Shown here: positions 24,100-34,305 of the stretch, one piece after another
Position numbering within the stretch: the first letter of the stretch is position 1
Layout of the letters: every line of letters begins with the position of its first letter
Assembly (NCBI GenBank): GCA_035236585.1
Contig: CP141136.1
Span: 25,521,426-25,585,425 of the forward strand
Direction of reading: 5' to 3'
Origin: Warburgia ugandensis
Taxonomy: Eukaryota; Streptophyta; Magnoliopsida; Canellales; Canellaceae
Length of the DNA: 64,000 nt
Notes under the pieces: generated by a model
The model's input: only the letters and a program-made list of their open reading frames with translations
The model's database searches: none
What the model was told of the DNA's origin: nothing
Program-made: the position numbers and the translations under genes

Positions 24100-24850
24100 A
24101 ACGAGGGCACACTCTCCGACCCTGATCTCTCCTCTATCTAGGAGAGTACCGCGAATCATATCCCCCCTGAGATGGTGTGGATGCGAAGGGCCTCTTGCCC
24201 TTGGAGGGCAGACTCACCTCTCCTCTACTCCATCTCGAATCCCTCTCTAACATCGCAACCCTATCTGCCGCCTGTGTCATCGTAGTCGGGTATGCTATCA
24301 ATACTTCGTGCCTCAACTGTGGCACTAACCCGTCGATGAATCTGTCTGCTGCCTCCTGCTCTGAAGCAAAAGGGGTATCTGCAAATCTACGCAGCCTAGT
24401 AAATTGGTTCAAGTACTGTTGAACCGTAAGGCTTCCCTGTGTCAATGTGGAGAACTCCCTCTTCATGGCGTGCCGAGCATGAGGAGGGAAATACTGTGCA
24501 TCAAATATCTTCCGAAAATCCTGCCAGGAGAATGGCGCTAAAGATGGGGAACGTATCTGCTGCTGGGTCTTCCACCAAAACTCGGCTTCTCCGACCAACA
24601 AGTACGAAGCCAATCTAACCTGATCCTCAGGTGCAATCTCCATCCCTGTAAAAGCCTTCTCTACCTCGAATAGCCATCTCTCTGCTGCTGCTGGCTCCCC
24701 TTCCCCATGGAAGCTAGGAACCATCCTCCGAAACCTCTCGAGCTGCTTCGCTGGTGGAACACACATGCTTGAGGATCCTCCCTCAGCAACTACCTGTGTG
24801 GGCGCCAACGGTGCTACATGGGACGACTATGCTGCTGATTCCTCTAGGAC
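24100..24850 (-). mobile_element. Chromovirus gag region
   Basis: It shows the retrotransposon gag core: AERWLFEVEKAF, VRLASYLLVGEAEFWW, FDAQYFPPHARH, QYLNQFTRLRRFA and FIDGLVPQLR. A serine- and glycine-rich stretch leads towards the CCHC knuckle. Boundaries are rounded. Confidence 0.85.
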
Positions 24851-25207
24851 TGCTGCAGTCGCCACCGGGTGGACAAGGTGTAAGGCCTGCACCTCCGCCC
24901 GAACCTCCGCTCGAACCTGCCTCGAAATATGCTTTGTGAGGCGTGGTAAGAGGCTCTCGACTACTCGAGCCGCAATGTCTGCCTCCTGCCCCCCTTGCTC
25001 TGGTGTAGCGGTAGGGGTAACAGGGGTGGCAACTGATGGAGCGGGGGTAGACCTGGTCCTTCGTCGAGGAGACATCTGTTAATAACACATAACCCATGGT
25101 ATAAGCATTTCTCCTTTCTCAGTCTAAGCCAATAACGAATGGGCTATCATGCTAATTAGACCCTTAAAGTGGTGATGATGGACTACGCCTGAGCTCTGAT
25201 ACCAAAC

Positions 25208-27660
25208 TGTGACACCCCGGGTTTTATCAATCTGTTTCCCATATTTATACTCAAATAATAATAATTTATTTATAGAAAATAGATGGGATTCCAGAACTTA
25301 AAACTCATAATTTAAAATTTGTCGTAGCGTCAAGCAAATACCATTTAAGAAAACCCTGAGGGTTACTTCTCCTCAAAAACCATACTGAAAAACAGAACGA
25401 AAAGTAACCATTTTGAGCATGCTCACAAATTAAAACTACGATGAAATTTTGTAACTACAACTGCAAAGACACGTAATAGTAAAGTTCCAAAGCTCCAGGG
25501 TCTGTCCAAGATCACCACATCATGCATGAATAAACATATAACCACTATACACTGATATGGGTCTAATCTATCCATATATACAATGACTAAGGAGAATGCC
25601 AAAAAGCTAATACCAATTCAACCAAAAGTACACCACTCTGTCAGTATCTGACAGTCTCTGTTCTCAAGCCCTCGTCCAACACCACGCTAGTCCACCTTCT
25701 TTCCTTTCTGATTGTCGCGCTCTGATTCTGAGGCATTGCAAAACAAAGCAATGCCTCAGCAAGCTATGCTTGTGCAGGTGATATACATTCAAAATAACTC
25801 AAGAAAACAAAGCATATGGCGCAAGGCATAAAGATCGAAAGATGATCAATAATATATAAAGTCTTAAATCACACGATGAAGGACATACCATGTCCATGCA
25901 ATAAATAAGATATCATCAACTATGATATCATGACATGCACAATTCGAGAAAATCTAGAAACATATGAATGCATGTCAAAAGAATCAAACCTCATATACAG
26001 TCAAGCCCTATGAGTGTCTCACATACACTCACGGCAATGTGGGGTCAGCTCTCTGTACCATCCGCTTTCACCCTTTCACCCTTGCACCCTCACAGGTACT
26101 CAGGCACTCACGGGAACTACGCGCACTACTTTCGCTTTCACCCTTTCACCCTCACAGGCACTCAGGCACTCACGAAAAGTCGCGTTGCACACCCGCTTTC
26201 ACGCTTTTACCCTTTCACCCTCACGGGCACTCAGGCATTCACGGGGTGAAAATCGTATCCTACCACAAAATCAATAGTCTCAAATATCAAGCCAGAGTGA
26301 CTCCCACATGTCAAGAAGACCAAAAATTCAAGTGGATATCACGAAAGATATAAAAAACAGTGCATGCAATAACCACCATAAAGATAGCAAGCACATGCGA
26401 AGCTACATGCTGAAGTCAATCTCACACATATGGTAAAGCATAAATCATATGCCTCAAAGACTCAAATAATCAAATCACTATTTGAGAATCATAGAAAAAG
26501 TATGAATGAAATCACCTACCTCAGTATCGCAATATCGCTAAAAATCACGTATCCAATATCAAGGTGTATGCCCTGATGTACTTGTCAGGACATAAATCAT
26601 ATCATGGTTAACAAATATAACTAAAATCTAAAGCTTGATCATCTATTGATCATCTCGATCTAAATCATTTAATAGCATTTCATAATTTCGCTACTAAAAG
26701 TTACTCCAAACTAGATTTTTATCCTAAATCTAGGTCCGCCTTGTCAAGACGATCACAACACCTCTTTCGGATCGTGATTTGGACCTCTGTAGCTCCTAAA
26801 ATCAAGGTTTAAAGGCAAAAAGGGTCAAAAAAGACCAAAATCCCGCAAATAGGGCCCGCCATACTCGCAGCACGTGCCGGGCGCTTCTGTGGAAGCGCTC
26901 TGCGTGTGGGGGACAGAACAGCGCACGTGGCGCGTTCCAGCCCCTCCACGTTGCACGCACGAGTCGCACCATGTGCCCCAGCGCGTGGCACACCCTCATC
27001 GCGCCACGTGGCTCTCCCTCAGCCATGTAATTCGTCCTGTTCTGGTCGCCGTCGCCAGAGACGATGACTGGATTGGTTCGCCGTCGCCGGTGACCCAAGG
27101 AGCTTCGTTTTTTGTGATTTTTACACCTATGTGTCCGGTTTTTCACGTACATTCCATTTCCACCATCCATTTTCCCAAATCCTTCCTAAATCTAGCATTT
27201 TTTTTCACGCTTTTTGTTTCGTTTTCACAAACTCCTATATTACTGTTTTTCTTGTTTTCGGTGTTCCTAGCCGTCCGATCGTCACGAAATTTTGTGGGTT
27301 CTTTCCTCTCCTCATCATACACAATATGAACGGTCCAGATCTAAATCCAACACCGTCTCATCCAAATTTTTTAGGAAAATCAGTACGCACGGATTTTTGC
27401 AAAAACTTACGTTTTCATGCCATTTTTCGGCGTTTACAGGTACTTAAACGTTAAAATTAACACAAAAGGGAAGGGTAGAGTGATCCTACCTCATTCCCTG
27501 CTGTTCAATGGTGGCAAAATCCGCCTTCCCAGTGCGTGATGGTCCACGTGAAACAGAGAGACTTGAGAGAGAGGAGAGTGCGTTTTGAGCACTCTCTCTC
27601 TTCTCCTTACCTTATATCATTATTTATTTATTTTTTATTTTTTTAAATCCAAATGTTACA
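25208..27660 (-). repeat. 5' LTR of the chromovirus (2453 bases)
   Basis: It pairs with 17922-20479 along its whole length and is about 105 bases shorter, mainly through fewer GCTTCTGTGGAAGCGC units near 26880. It is preceded on the inner side by the primer-binding site at 25188-25204. Confidence 0.93.
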
Positions 27661-27665
27661 AACTG

Positions 27666-27834
27666 TCTGTCTCTCTCTCTTCACATAAAGCTAGAGGTCC
27701 AACATATTCCAATCATTTCATGGATGAAGCTTTTCAAAGTTTTTTAGAAGCAAGAGTGTTTTCTGATAACAGCATCCCCATCTCAGTGGAGGGGGCCCAC
27801 CTTAGAGAAAGCCGTTGGATTATATTCTTAGGGC
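27666..27834. other. Short spacer right of the chromovirus
   Basis: Nothing recognised between the target duplication and the SINE fragment. Confidence 0.4.
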
Positions 27835-27950
27835 AAAGGGGTAGCCCCGGTGCATGAAGCTTTTGCCTATGTAGGGTCCGGGTGAGAGGTGGACTACAAG
27901 AGCTTATAGTAGACAGCCTTATCTTGCATTTATGCATATAAGAAACTAAT
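27835..27950 (-). mobile_element. Partial Au SINE (3' half)
   Basis: Read backwards it matches the 3' half of the Au SINE: TGCATAAATGCAAGATAAGGCTG, then GACCCTACATAGGC, then GCTTCATGCACCGGGGCT. The tRNA-like half with A and B boxes is missing. Confidence 0.7.
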
Positions 27951-28144
27951 CTTTTTATAGTTATAGCTTACGAACTGTTGCATCTAGATGCAATTGATCA
28001 AATCACATAGCTGAGCTTTGCCTAGAAAAAAAAATAAAAAATGAAGAAGTCACGTAGCCAAACTCGCCATTAGGCCCATTACAGAAAGCGGGACATGACT
28101 TACAGTAGGATGTAAGCACAAGTAGAAAAATATACACAGCCTGC

Positions 28145-28275
28145 ATTTTCCTCGATCTAGAGCTTAGCAAGATATTAATAAAATAAAAGACAATTACTCT
28201 GGCTTTTGTCTTAGCAGCTTCCCATTGCACTTGTACTATAAATATGGGGTTTTGAGAAGCTACAACCAAGAAAGA
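28145..28275 (+). promoter_or_regulatory. TATA-bearing promoter copy, apparently without a gene
   Basis: CTATAAATATGGGGTTTTGAG at about 28236-28256 lies in about 100 bases that recur, inverted, at 31665-31806 (shared: GGCTTTTGTCT.AGCA.CTTC.CATTGCA, and GAAGC.ACAACCA). I find no convincing reading frame downstream. It may be a promoter left after gene loss. Confidence 0.4.
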
Positions 28276-28611
28276 GAGGGCTTTGTTTCAAGGAACCTCG
28301 ATTTGTTCATCTAACTAAGATGCTTCTTGGTGCTTGGCCTTCTGCGTAGAAGAGGAACGGTTGAGATCACCGAACAGCCAGCCCCATGGGTTGACTTGCA
28401 AGATCTCATGCTCTTTTATTGTTGAATGCATCAATCTCATGATTTCATTGAGTGCATGGATCAACTAGCAGGTTCTGCCTGTACTTGAGGCCCTAAATAT
28501 TCCGATAAATGACCTACTGTATTAACGAGTTATCAAGTGGAAATCCACAACTTTTACAAGAAGATATGGACAATGAATCCCACTTGTTCAATGTTTTGAA
28601 GGCTTTCTTAC

Positions 28612-28783
28612 AAGAGTTCTTGGGAACCAAAAGGAAATGGACAGGAGAAACTGAAGCAGTCAGATATAAATAAAATTGGCTTTTTTAAAAGAAAAAAGAA
28701 AAAAACAACTCAAGCAGTCAGAAGTGTCACTGAGAAAAGCTGTGTATTTGAGTTGTTGGGGACAGCTGAAGAAACCCCAATGA
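28612..28783 (+). pseudogene. Wound-induced protein (DUF3774) gene relic
   Basis: Codons 28712-28783 read KQSEVSLRKAVYLSCWGQ and then LKKPQ and a stop. SLRKxVYLSCWG is the family's C-terminal signature. Just upstream, FLGTKRKW and GETEA resemble the FLGSGDEKRKLAEE part of the intact gene at 3452, in another frame. The two parts are separated by an A-rich insertion of about 47 bases flanked by the direct repeat AAGCAGTCAGA (28654-28664 and 28712-28722). The N-terminal block KW.SGLKSL is not found, the tail extends past the usual end, and the frames disagree, so I call it a pseudogene. It lies on the same strand as the two genes at the window start. Confidence 0.6.
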
Positions 28784-28940
28784 GATTTGTGAAATAAAAA
28801 AGAGGATTCGGGGTCTAATGATCCTCAAAGGAAATTGTAGGCAGGTAATTTGAATAATGAACCATAATTTTGCAAGATACTGTTTCTTTGATGTAGAACA
28901 CTTATAGTGGGCTAATTTAATGGAAATGGGGGGTGTGAAA

Positions 28941-29045
28941 GTGTAGCCCAGTGACGCAAAGGTGGACCTCAACGGTGAAGGTCATGGTGAGGCCGCTCAA
29001 GGGTTGGTGACTGTGTGTGTGGGCACTTAGCAATGTCGCCATTCA
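28941..29045 (+). mobile_element. tRNA-derived SINE, second family
   Basis: It begins TAGCCCAGTGACGCAAAGG (A box-like) and contains AACGGTGAAGGTCATGG (partial B box) and GGTTGGTGACTGTGTGTGTGGGCAC. A related copy with clearer boundaries lies at 31036-31145. The target duplication is unclear. Confidence 0.5.
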
Positions 29046-29399
29046 AAAGGAAAAATGATGAAGGAGATGGACTATCACCTTAGGTAGGTACTATCAGCCG
29101 ATACTAATTGATACGAGTATCTTGAGATCCTATCCTTCTTAATAAATCTTCATGAAATTCCATTCCTCGGTTAAAAGGGATTGGTATCTACATCAACTTG
29201 GCTTCAACAAGGCATTCCTATCAATAGCCAAAAACAATTGTACTACTAAAGAAGTGCTACTGTCAAACTAAGACCGTCCTAATATCGTTTCTCTTGAATC
29301 TTGACAGAAGGCCGCAGAAGTACCTGAACAAGGGTCTTTTAAATCATATCAATTCACAACTTATAGATGGAGGAGTTCTTGAGTTTGCGCACAGATCAA

Positions 29400-29985
29400 A
29401 GTTGGCTAAAGTATTGGGTCGGTCCACACCCATGTGAGGTCAAATGTGAAATAGTAGATCTGTCTTACAAATCTGTGTGAACGGATACACTTGCAACAGG
29501 AAAAGCAACCTGAACCCTAGAATCATGAGAAACTTCTACAGTCGGTGCTGGAAAAGACGAAATCGGCACCAGCCAATATGGACAGTCAAAATCTTATGAC
29601 AAATCTGTAGATCCGTCAAAATTTGCAGCACCGCAAATCTTGACAGATCAGATCATCTGAACCCTATATATAGGAGACGATCCGATCTCTGCTGGAGTGT
29701 GAGAAAAGAAAGAATGAGTGTGATCTGAAGAGAGAAAAAGAGAGACAATGGAAGAGAGTAGAGTTGAGTGAGGATCTAGTTGTGATCCTCCTGCTCCTCC
29801 ATTGTACTCCGATTCAACTAGTAGTGACTGATTTATCTTTCTTGTGGATGTAGGCCAAATCAGGCCGAACCACGTTAATCGTTTTATGTTTCTGTGTATG
29901 TGTGATTATGTTTTTCTCAATCTGAGATCCGCAGATCTAATGGTTAGATCTGTACAGATTTGAATTGCTACAGTAGTATCAGAGC
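29400..29985 (+). mobile_element. Truncated Ty1/copia LTR with primer site
   Basis: A TATA box (CTATATATAG at 29664-29673), a purine-rich leader, the block GGTAGGCCAAATCAGGCCGAACCACG-like text near 29850-29875, and a primer-binding site AGTATCAGAGC at 29975-29985 are the layout of a copia 5' LTR and leader. No gag follows and the left end is not fixed. A remnant fits best. It looks old and incomplete. Confidence 0.5.
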
Positions 29986-31020
29986 TTCCTCAACATAAAG
30001 TGCCTCATCTTATCCAAGCAATTGTTGGTTCAAATCCATTTCTATCCAGCAAAAAAAGAAAGAAGAAAAAGTTGTCTTTTATTGATTGATGTGGTTTAGG
30101 CATAGGATTTAGGACAAGACTGTATATTTTGGACAATTAAAGTGTGCAAAATGGTACCTTATCAAATGAGACAGTCATTTAAAATAGTTGAGATGAATTT
30201 GTGGTTTTATCATTCACGCCAAGTCAGTCATTTTTAGTTGTTAAATTTGTGGTTCTATCACAAATTCAGCCTATTTGCATCTTTTTTTATTTTTACATTT
30301 ATCTGTTAATAAATCTTATGACAAACTCACCCTATTCTGAAAACCCCTCAAACAATGATGAAAGGAAGATATCCATCTGATATGTCATCCTTCGGAATTC
30401 GTTCAAATTCTTATGTCTAAGACGATTGTGAGTTGCTGTTGGATCAGGTTAATCCTTTGCGAAGCGGCAGGTTCAGCTGTTTCCAAATTTTCACCACTTC
30501 TTCCCCTTCTTTCACAGCTTACCTTTCCTCCCATGTCCTCCAAAAATTTCTCCTTACAGCACTTCATTATGGACGTTTATTTAAGAAAAGGCAACTCTTG
30601 ATGCTAGGTACGACCCGAGTCTGTCATGAATGAAAAGGCATAAAATCCCTTTTCTTGAAACCAATCGTACTATGCTAGATATTTGAAATATTTCTCTTGC
30701 CTCCTCACCCATGATCAAAATCATTCGTTAGAAAAGAATTCTCGATCATCACATGGCCCAGATATTACTACTTTAGAAAGACGTAAAGGCCTATTTGGAT
30801 AGCAAATATCAGAAGGACACTATCTTTTCGCATATTGGCCCAAACGTATCCCATGTCTTCCATAAATAGCTTATTACTTCCTCTGCAACACGAGGCAAAA
30901 AATAAAGGAAAAAAACTAGCTAGTAGATGTATGTGATATGTGCAAGCAAGTATTAGTGATGCATATGGAACAAAAGCTAGTAGTTTGAGCATCAATATCA
31001 AGTAGGATGGTCTGGTTGGA
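29986..31020. other. Spacer, no gene recognised
   Basis: The stretch is AT-rich. On the minus strand TTTTTTGCCTCGTGTTGCAG near 30890 would serve as a splice acceptor, but the exon it would open is not a known protein. Confidence 0.4.
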
Positions 31021-31160
31021 ACATTTTGACTGACTTAGGTGTGTGGGTTAGTGGAGCAAGAGTAAGTCTCAACTATGAAAGTTATGGGTTTGAGACTCCT
31101 TAAGGGTGTTTGTGAGTGTATATGTCCACCATTGAAGGAAAAAAAACATTTTGAGTTACT
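31021..31160 (+). mobile_element. tRNA-derived SINE, second family, with target duplication
   Basis: The body lies at about 31036-31145: GTGGGTTAGTGGAGCAAGAG (A box-like), GTTATGGGTTTGAGACTCC (B box-like), GTGTTTGTGAGTGTATATG, and an A-rich tail. ACATTTTGA at 31021-31029 recurs at 31146-31154. Confidence 0.6.
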
Positions 31161-31559
31161 TGTGCAACCCACAAAAACAAGAAGCCAAAAGTCCTCTAAC
31201 ACAATTGGTTATAGACAACATAACAAGTCCCCTCGTTATACTTAGTCAGAAGTTTGAGGTGACACTTCTCCATCGTGGAAAGACTACAAATATGTTTAGG
31301 AATTAGGATGGTAGGTTTTAGGTAGTTTGTTTCATACCTCTTAGCAGTAATATATTTTTTTTTTTTTAGGAGAAAAGATTAATAAACTCATATCGATATT
31401 GCCCAACTATCCTTTTTATATACCTAATTTTTGGCCATTAAAAGAAAGTGATCTTAATGCAAGATAAAAAACTGAGAATTGTTAATAATTTAGAGGGCAT
31501 GTGTATAGCTTTGCTATTCTAATTTAATGCCATAGATAGCTTAATCCACTATAGAAGCA

Positions 31560-31806
31560 ACCGTATACTTACACGTGAATATTGTTGCATCGGCTTTTGA
31601 AATGATGAGAAGTAGAGAGAGGCCATTAGACTGATGAGAAGAAGCGAGAGTAACAGAACCAAGTTGAAAATCATGGTTGTGGCTTCTCAAAACCCCATAT
31701 TTATAGCACAAATGCAATGTGAAGTTGCTCAGACAAAAGCCAGAACCATTAGTCCCTGGGTAATACTGTGCACACTTATAACTCCAAGCCGATCTAGACT
31801 TCTCAA
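31560..31806 (-). other. Possible short gene with TATA box, unrecognised
   Basis: On the minus strand a TATA box CTATAAATA (31706-31698) is followed by two ATGs. The first (31674) opens a hydrophobic peptide MIFNLVLLLSLLLISLMA, which looks like a signal peptide. The second, in frame, opens MASLYFSSFQKPMQQYSR. A canonical donor GTAAGT follows near 31573. The first ATG is only about 25 bases from the TATA box, so the second may be the real start. A candidate acceptor lies near 30885 but the product matches nothing I know. The promoter part recurs inverted at 28145-28275. Coding status is uncertain. Confidence 0.3.
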
Positions 31807-31819
31807 GGACACCATAGTT

Positions 31820-32170
31820 CATAATGCCGTCTTCGACTTACATGTTATATGCTCCCAAATTTTCATCTATTGGATGAAATAGGATTTGTGGACTCAAAAA
31901 ATCGATCATATGGCTGAGCAATGTTATCATCGGTTCTTGAATTGTAAAATGATTGGGCAAAAATTTTACTACTCATTTCATGACTAAAAGCACTAATATG
32001 TCTCTTCTAAGTCATTGGGAATGATTTAGAACTTCATAAATATGATTTCACCTGGACTTATAGCTGCCCATAACATTGAGCAATGTCTAATTAATCAAAT
32101 GGAGTAGGATTAATGTAAAAGGACAGCCTATTGCACTAAGCTCCTGCGTAAGCTGGTCCTGTCTAACATG
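31820..32170. other. Spacer, nothing recognised
   Basis: No domain-like frame, repeat end or RNA signal seen. Confidence 0.4.
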
Positions 32171-32171
32171 G

Positions 32172-32276
32172 ACAGCGATCTCAATAATGTTTTGATTCAC
32201 TTTGGACCTGAAGGCCCCATAACAGCGATAGCAATAATGTGTTGGTCTACTTTGGACCTTAAGGCCCCTTAACAGC
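32172..32276. repeat. Two-copy 50-base tandem repeat
   Basis: ACAGCGATCTCAATAATG...TTTGGACCTGAAGGCCCC at 32172 recurs from 32222 with about 8 differences. Confidence 0.7.
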
Positions 32277-32349
32277 AAAGTGCAGCCACTTCGTCCTAGA
32301 CAAGAGTACGTAAATCTTAAATGGAAAGCTATGAATTCTTAGATGATGC

Positions 32350-32700
32350 ATTAAGTACTTAAAGTAGTAAATGGAGAATCCAAATTGCTTCTGGTTGCTT
32401 CTTCTCTGTCTCCCACAAGTTTGTCCCACAGATACACCACATGAACTGGAACAGGAGCTAGGACAGCTTTCACTGAAAGAGTAAATCATGCTCATCATGT
32501 GGACTAATGGGGATCCCCACCCCTTGCTTTCTTACCTTATCATGCAAGCAAGCATCTCTTCTATTTATCTCCAGGCAACTTTCTCCACCAAAGAAGAATG
32601 AATCTCATTTGGGCTATAATATTAGCAATCAACTTCGCAATGCGATCCAGCCAAGTTCCACATTTCTGTCACTTTGCCCAGTCCTTATCCGGCATTCAGT
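32350..32700 (-). pseudogene. Possible decayed gene, unrecognised
   Basis: Two stretches on the minus strand look protein-like. The first reads MPDKDWAK, a stop, then QKCGTWLDRIAKLIANII and AQMRFILLWWRKLPGDK (about 32693-32560). The second reads KAVLAPVPVHVVYLWDKL and VGDREEATRSNLDSPF (about 32480-32370), just after a TTTCAG acceptor-like site. They are separated by stops and could be two exons of a dead gene. I do not recognise the family and make no functional claim. Confidence 0.25.
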
Positions 32701-32749
32701 ATCTCTACTGGTCCATCGTACCAAAGGAACTGTACAAGATTAAGAGCTC

Positions 32750-33750
32750 TCCTTAGACCCTGATTGGCAAGCTAAAAGAAATCGGTTTATGCAACTATAC
32801 CAGATTATTCCACATATTAGCGATTTGCCACGTTATTATAATCGCATAGACGGGATTATATATCTCACCTTTTTTCTTACTTTCCTGGTATGTATTACTT
32901 TCAGAGCCACAGGTATAACTGTTACCTATCGTCCGATAATCAAGTTGGTGGATTCGATAACTACGTTCAATAGCTACCGCTAGCGGCATGGTGATCTTCG
33001 ATTAGTTATCTAGTTGTTAAAACAACCAGCCATACATTATAAATGAAGAACAAGATGTGTGTCATTCTCTCATTTTCACAAAGTGAATTCAAACTCCATA
33101 TACTGTAAACGCCTGTATGAATTTAATCTTCGTTATTTATCTAGATTACACCCCCTAATACAACAGGGATGTACTCATCTTCCGAAGTGGTTATTGACTT
33201 AGAGATCTTCTTAACGTGCAGTCTTAACGATAGATGTGTAGATTCTTCACAAGAACAAAAATGAGAGCCAAATGCTCTTCCAAGAAGCATAAATTAGAGT
33301 GCTTGATCTGATTCGAATCTACGTAGTTGGCATATTTTTCTAGGAGATCTTCTCCATTTATCTCATATATCACAGAAGTTGAGATGATAGGCATATATGC
33401 TACTGTAGGAGCATAACCTCGCTATTATAAGCTGTTTTTCACAATACAATTTGCACCTTGTTTATTAATCAACCCGTCTTATCTGGTGGATCATTAAGGA
33501 ATCTACTAAGATCAAAATTGCCACATTAAGGTGATCATAATTGTAGTTGAGGCAGTCATTACTTCTGCCGAAAACCAGTTGGAGATCATTTTAGGGTTGG
33601 GGCCACTACAAGATAAGTCTATTAGGTTAGAAAACATTATTGCAGCTTGATTTTGCTTTTAGAAGGTGCTCAGCGGGTTTGACTCAATGGACAAGCATCA
33701 TTTAAATTGATTTCTCCAGGCATAAACCTATGTTGCATCGTGCCACATGT
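32750..33750. other. Spacer left of the copia nest
   Basis: No gene recognised. Confidence 0.4.
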
Positions 33751-33751
33751 C

Positions 33752-33831
33752 ATTTGTTCAATGTTGGGGTCAATAGCAAGTGGCATGGTGACCGATCATG
33801 CCATATTTATTGACCCTAACATTGAACAAAT
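33752..33831. repeat. 80-base near-perfect hairpin
   Basis: ATTTGTTCAATGTTGGGGTC is mirrored by the reverse complement of the right arm (GACCCTAACATTGAACAAAT), with about 23 of 25 bases paired. GGCATG/CATGCC extends the stem towards a loop of about 10 bases. It lies at or just outside the left end of the copia LTR. It could be a terminal fold of that LTR, a tiny foldback element or a small-RNA precursor. Confidence 0.6.
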
Positions 33832-34171
33832 ATGTGATAGGCCCCAAAGCACACAGCCCATGCATGAGTGGGGTATGATTTAGCCGCCCATAGTGATTAT
33901 GTATATGGTGCATGGTTGTCCTCTAATACTTTCACAGTATTAGGAAGCATTCTTAGGCAACCAATATCAAGAAGATTTGGCATTACAGAAATTGACAATT
34001 ATCCAAAATCAAATCTCTTGATTGATATCTCTATCACATTGATTTACTTTCTAATTTGTAATTCCTAATCTTATCATATCCCTTGATTATGGGATCTGTA
34101 ACTGTATAAATGTACATGCAATACTTGATCAAATGATAAGAAAAAATCTCTCATTGTTATGGTATCAAAGC
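33762..34171 (+). repeat. Copia 5' LTR and primer-binding site
   Basis: The LTR appears to end AATCTCTCA at 34153, followed by TTGTTA and the primer site TGGTATCAAAGC (34160-34171), the usual copia spacing. The left boundary is uncertain (33755-33835), which gives an LTR of about 320-400 bases. Confidence 0.6.
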
Positions 34172-34305
34172 AAGCATAGCTTTCTCATGAGAATGCTTGA
34201 TCCTTTTTTTTTCATATCCATCAAACCTCTCCCTCTTCTCTGGTAACACAACCATCTAGTTGCATCATTGTTAAGGCCAGTTCTCCATTGTTGGTGCAAG
34301 CACAT

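Larger units (their letters stand above)
17922..27660 (-). mobile_element. Chromovirus LTR retrotransposon (Ty3/gypsy, Tekay/Del type)
   Basis: A structurally complete but decayed gypsy element of 9.74 kb, read from right to left. The LTRs are at 25208-27660 (5') and 17922-20479 (3'), with perfect 5-base target duplications AACTG at 17917-17921 and 27661-27665. The primer site beside the 5' LTR (minus strand, 25204 to 25188) reads TGGTATCAGAGC, matching the initiator Met tRNA. A purine tract AAGGTGGGTAGGA abuts the 3' LTR (20480-20492). Part order is gag, CCHC knuckle, protease, reverse transcriptase, RNase H, integrase, then a chromodomain-like tail near 20.53-20.70 kb (IPLVKVLWQHHSTQEATW). 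That tail and the long LTRs indicate a chromovirus, probably Tekay/Del. The coding region is broken in roughly half a dozen places. The LTRs differ by about 4% in a 440-base stretch compared by eye, so it is probably one to a few million years old. Confidence 0.93.
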
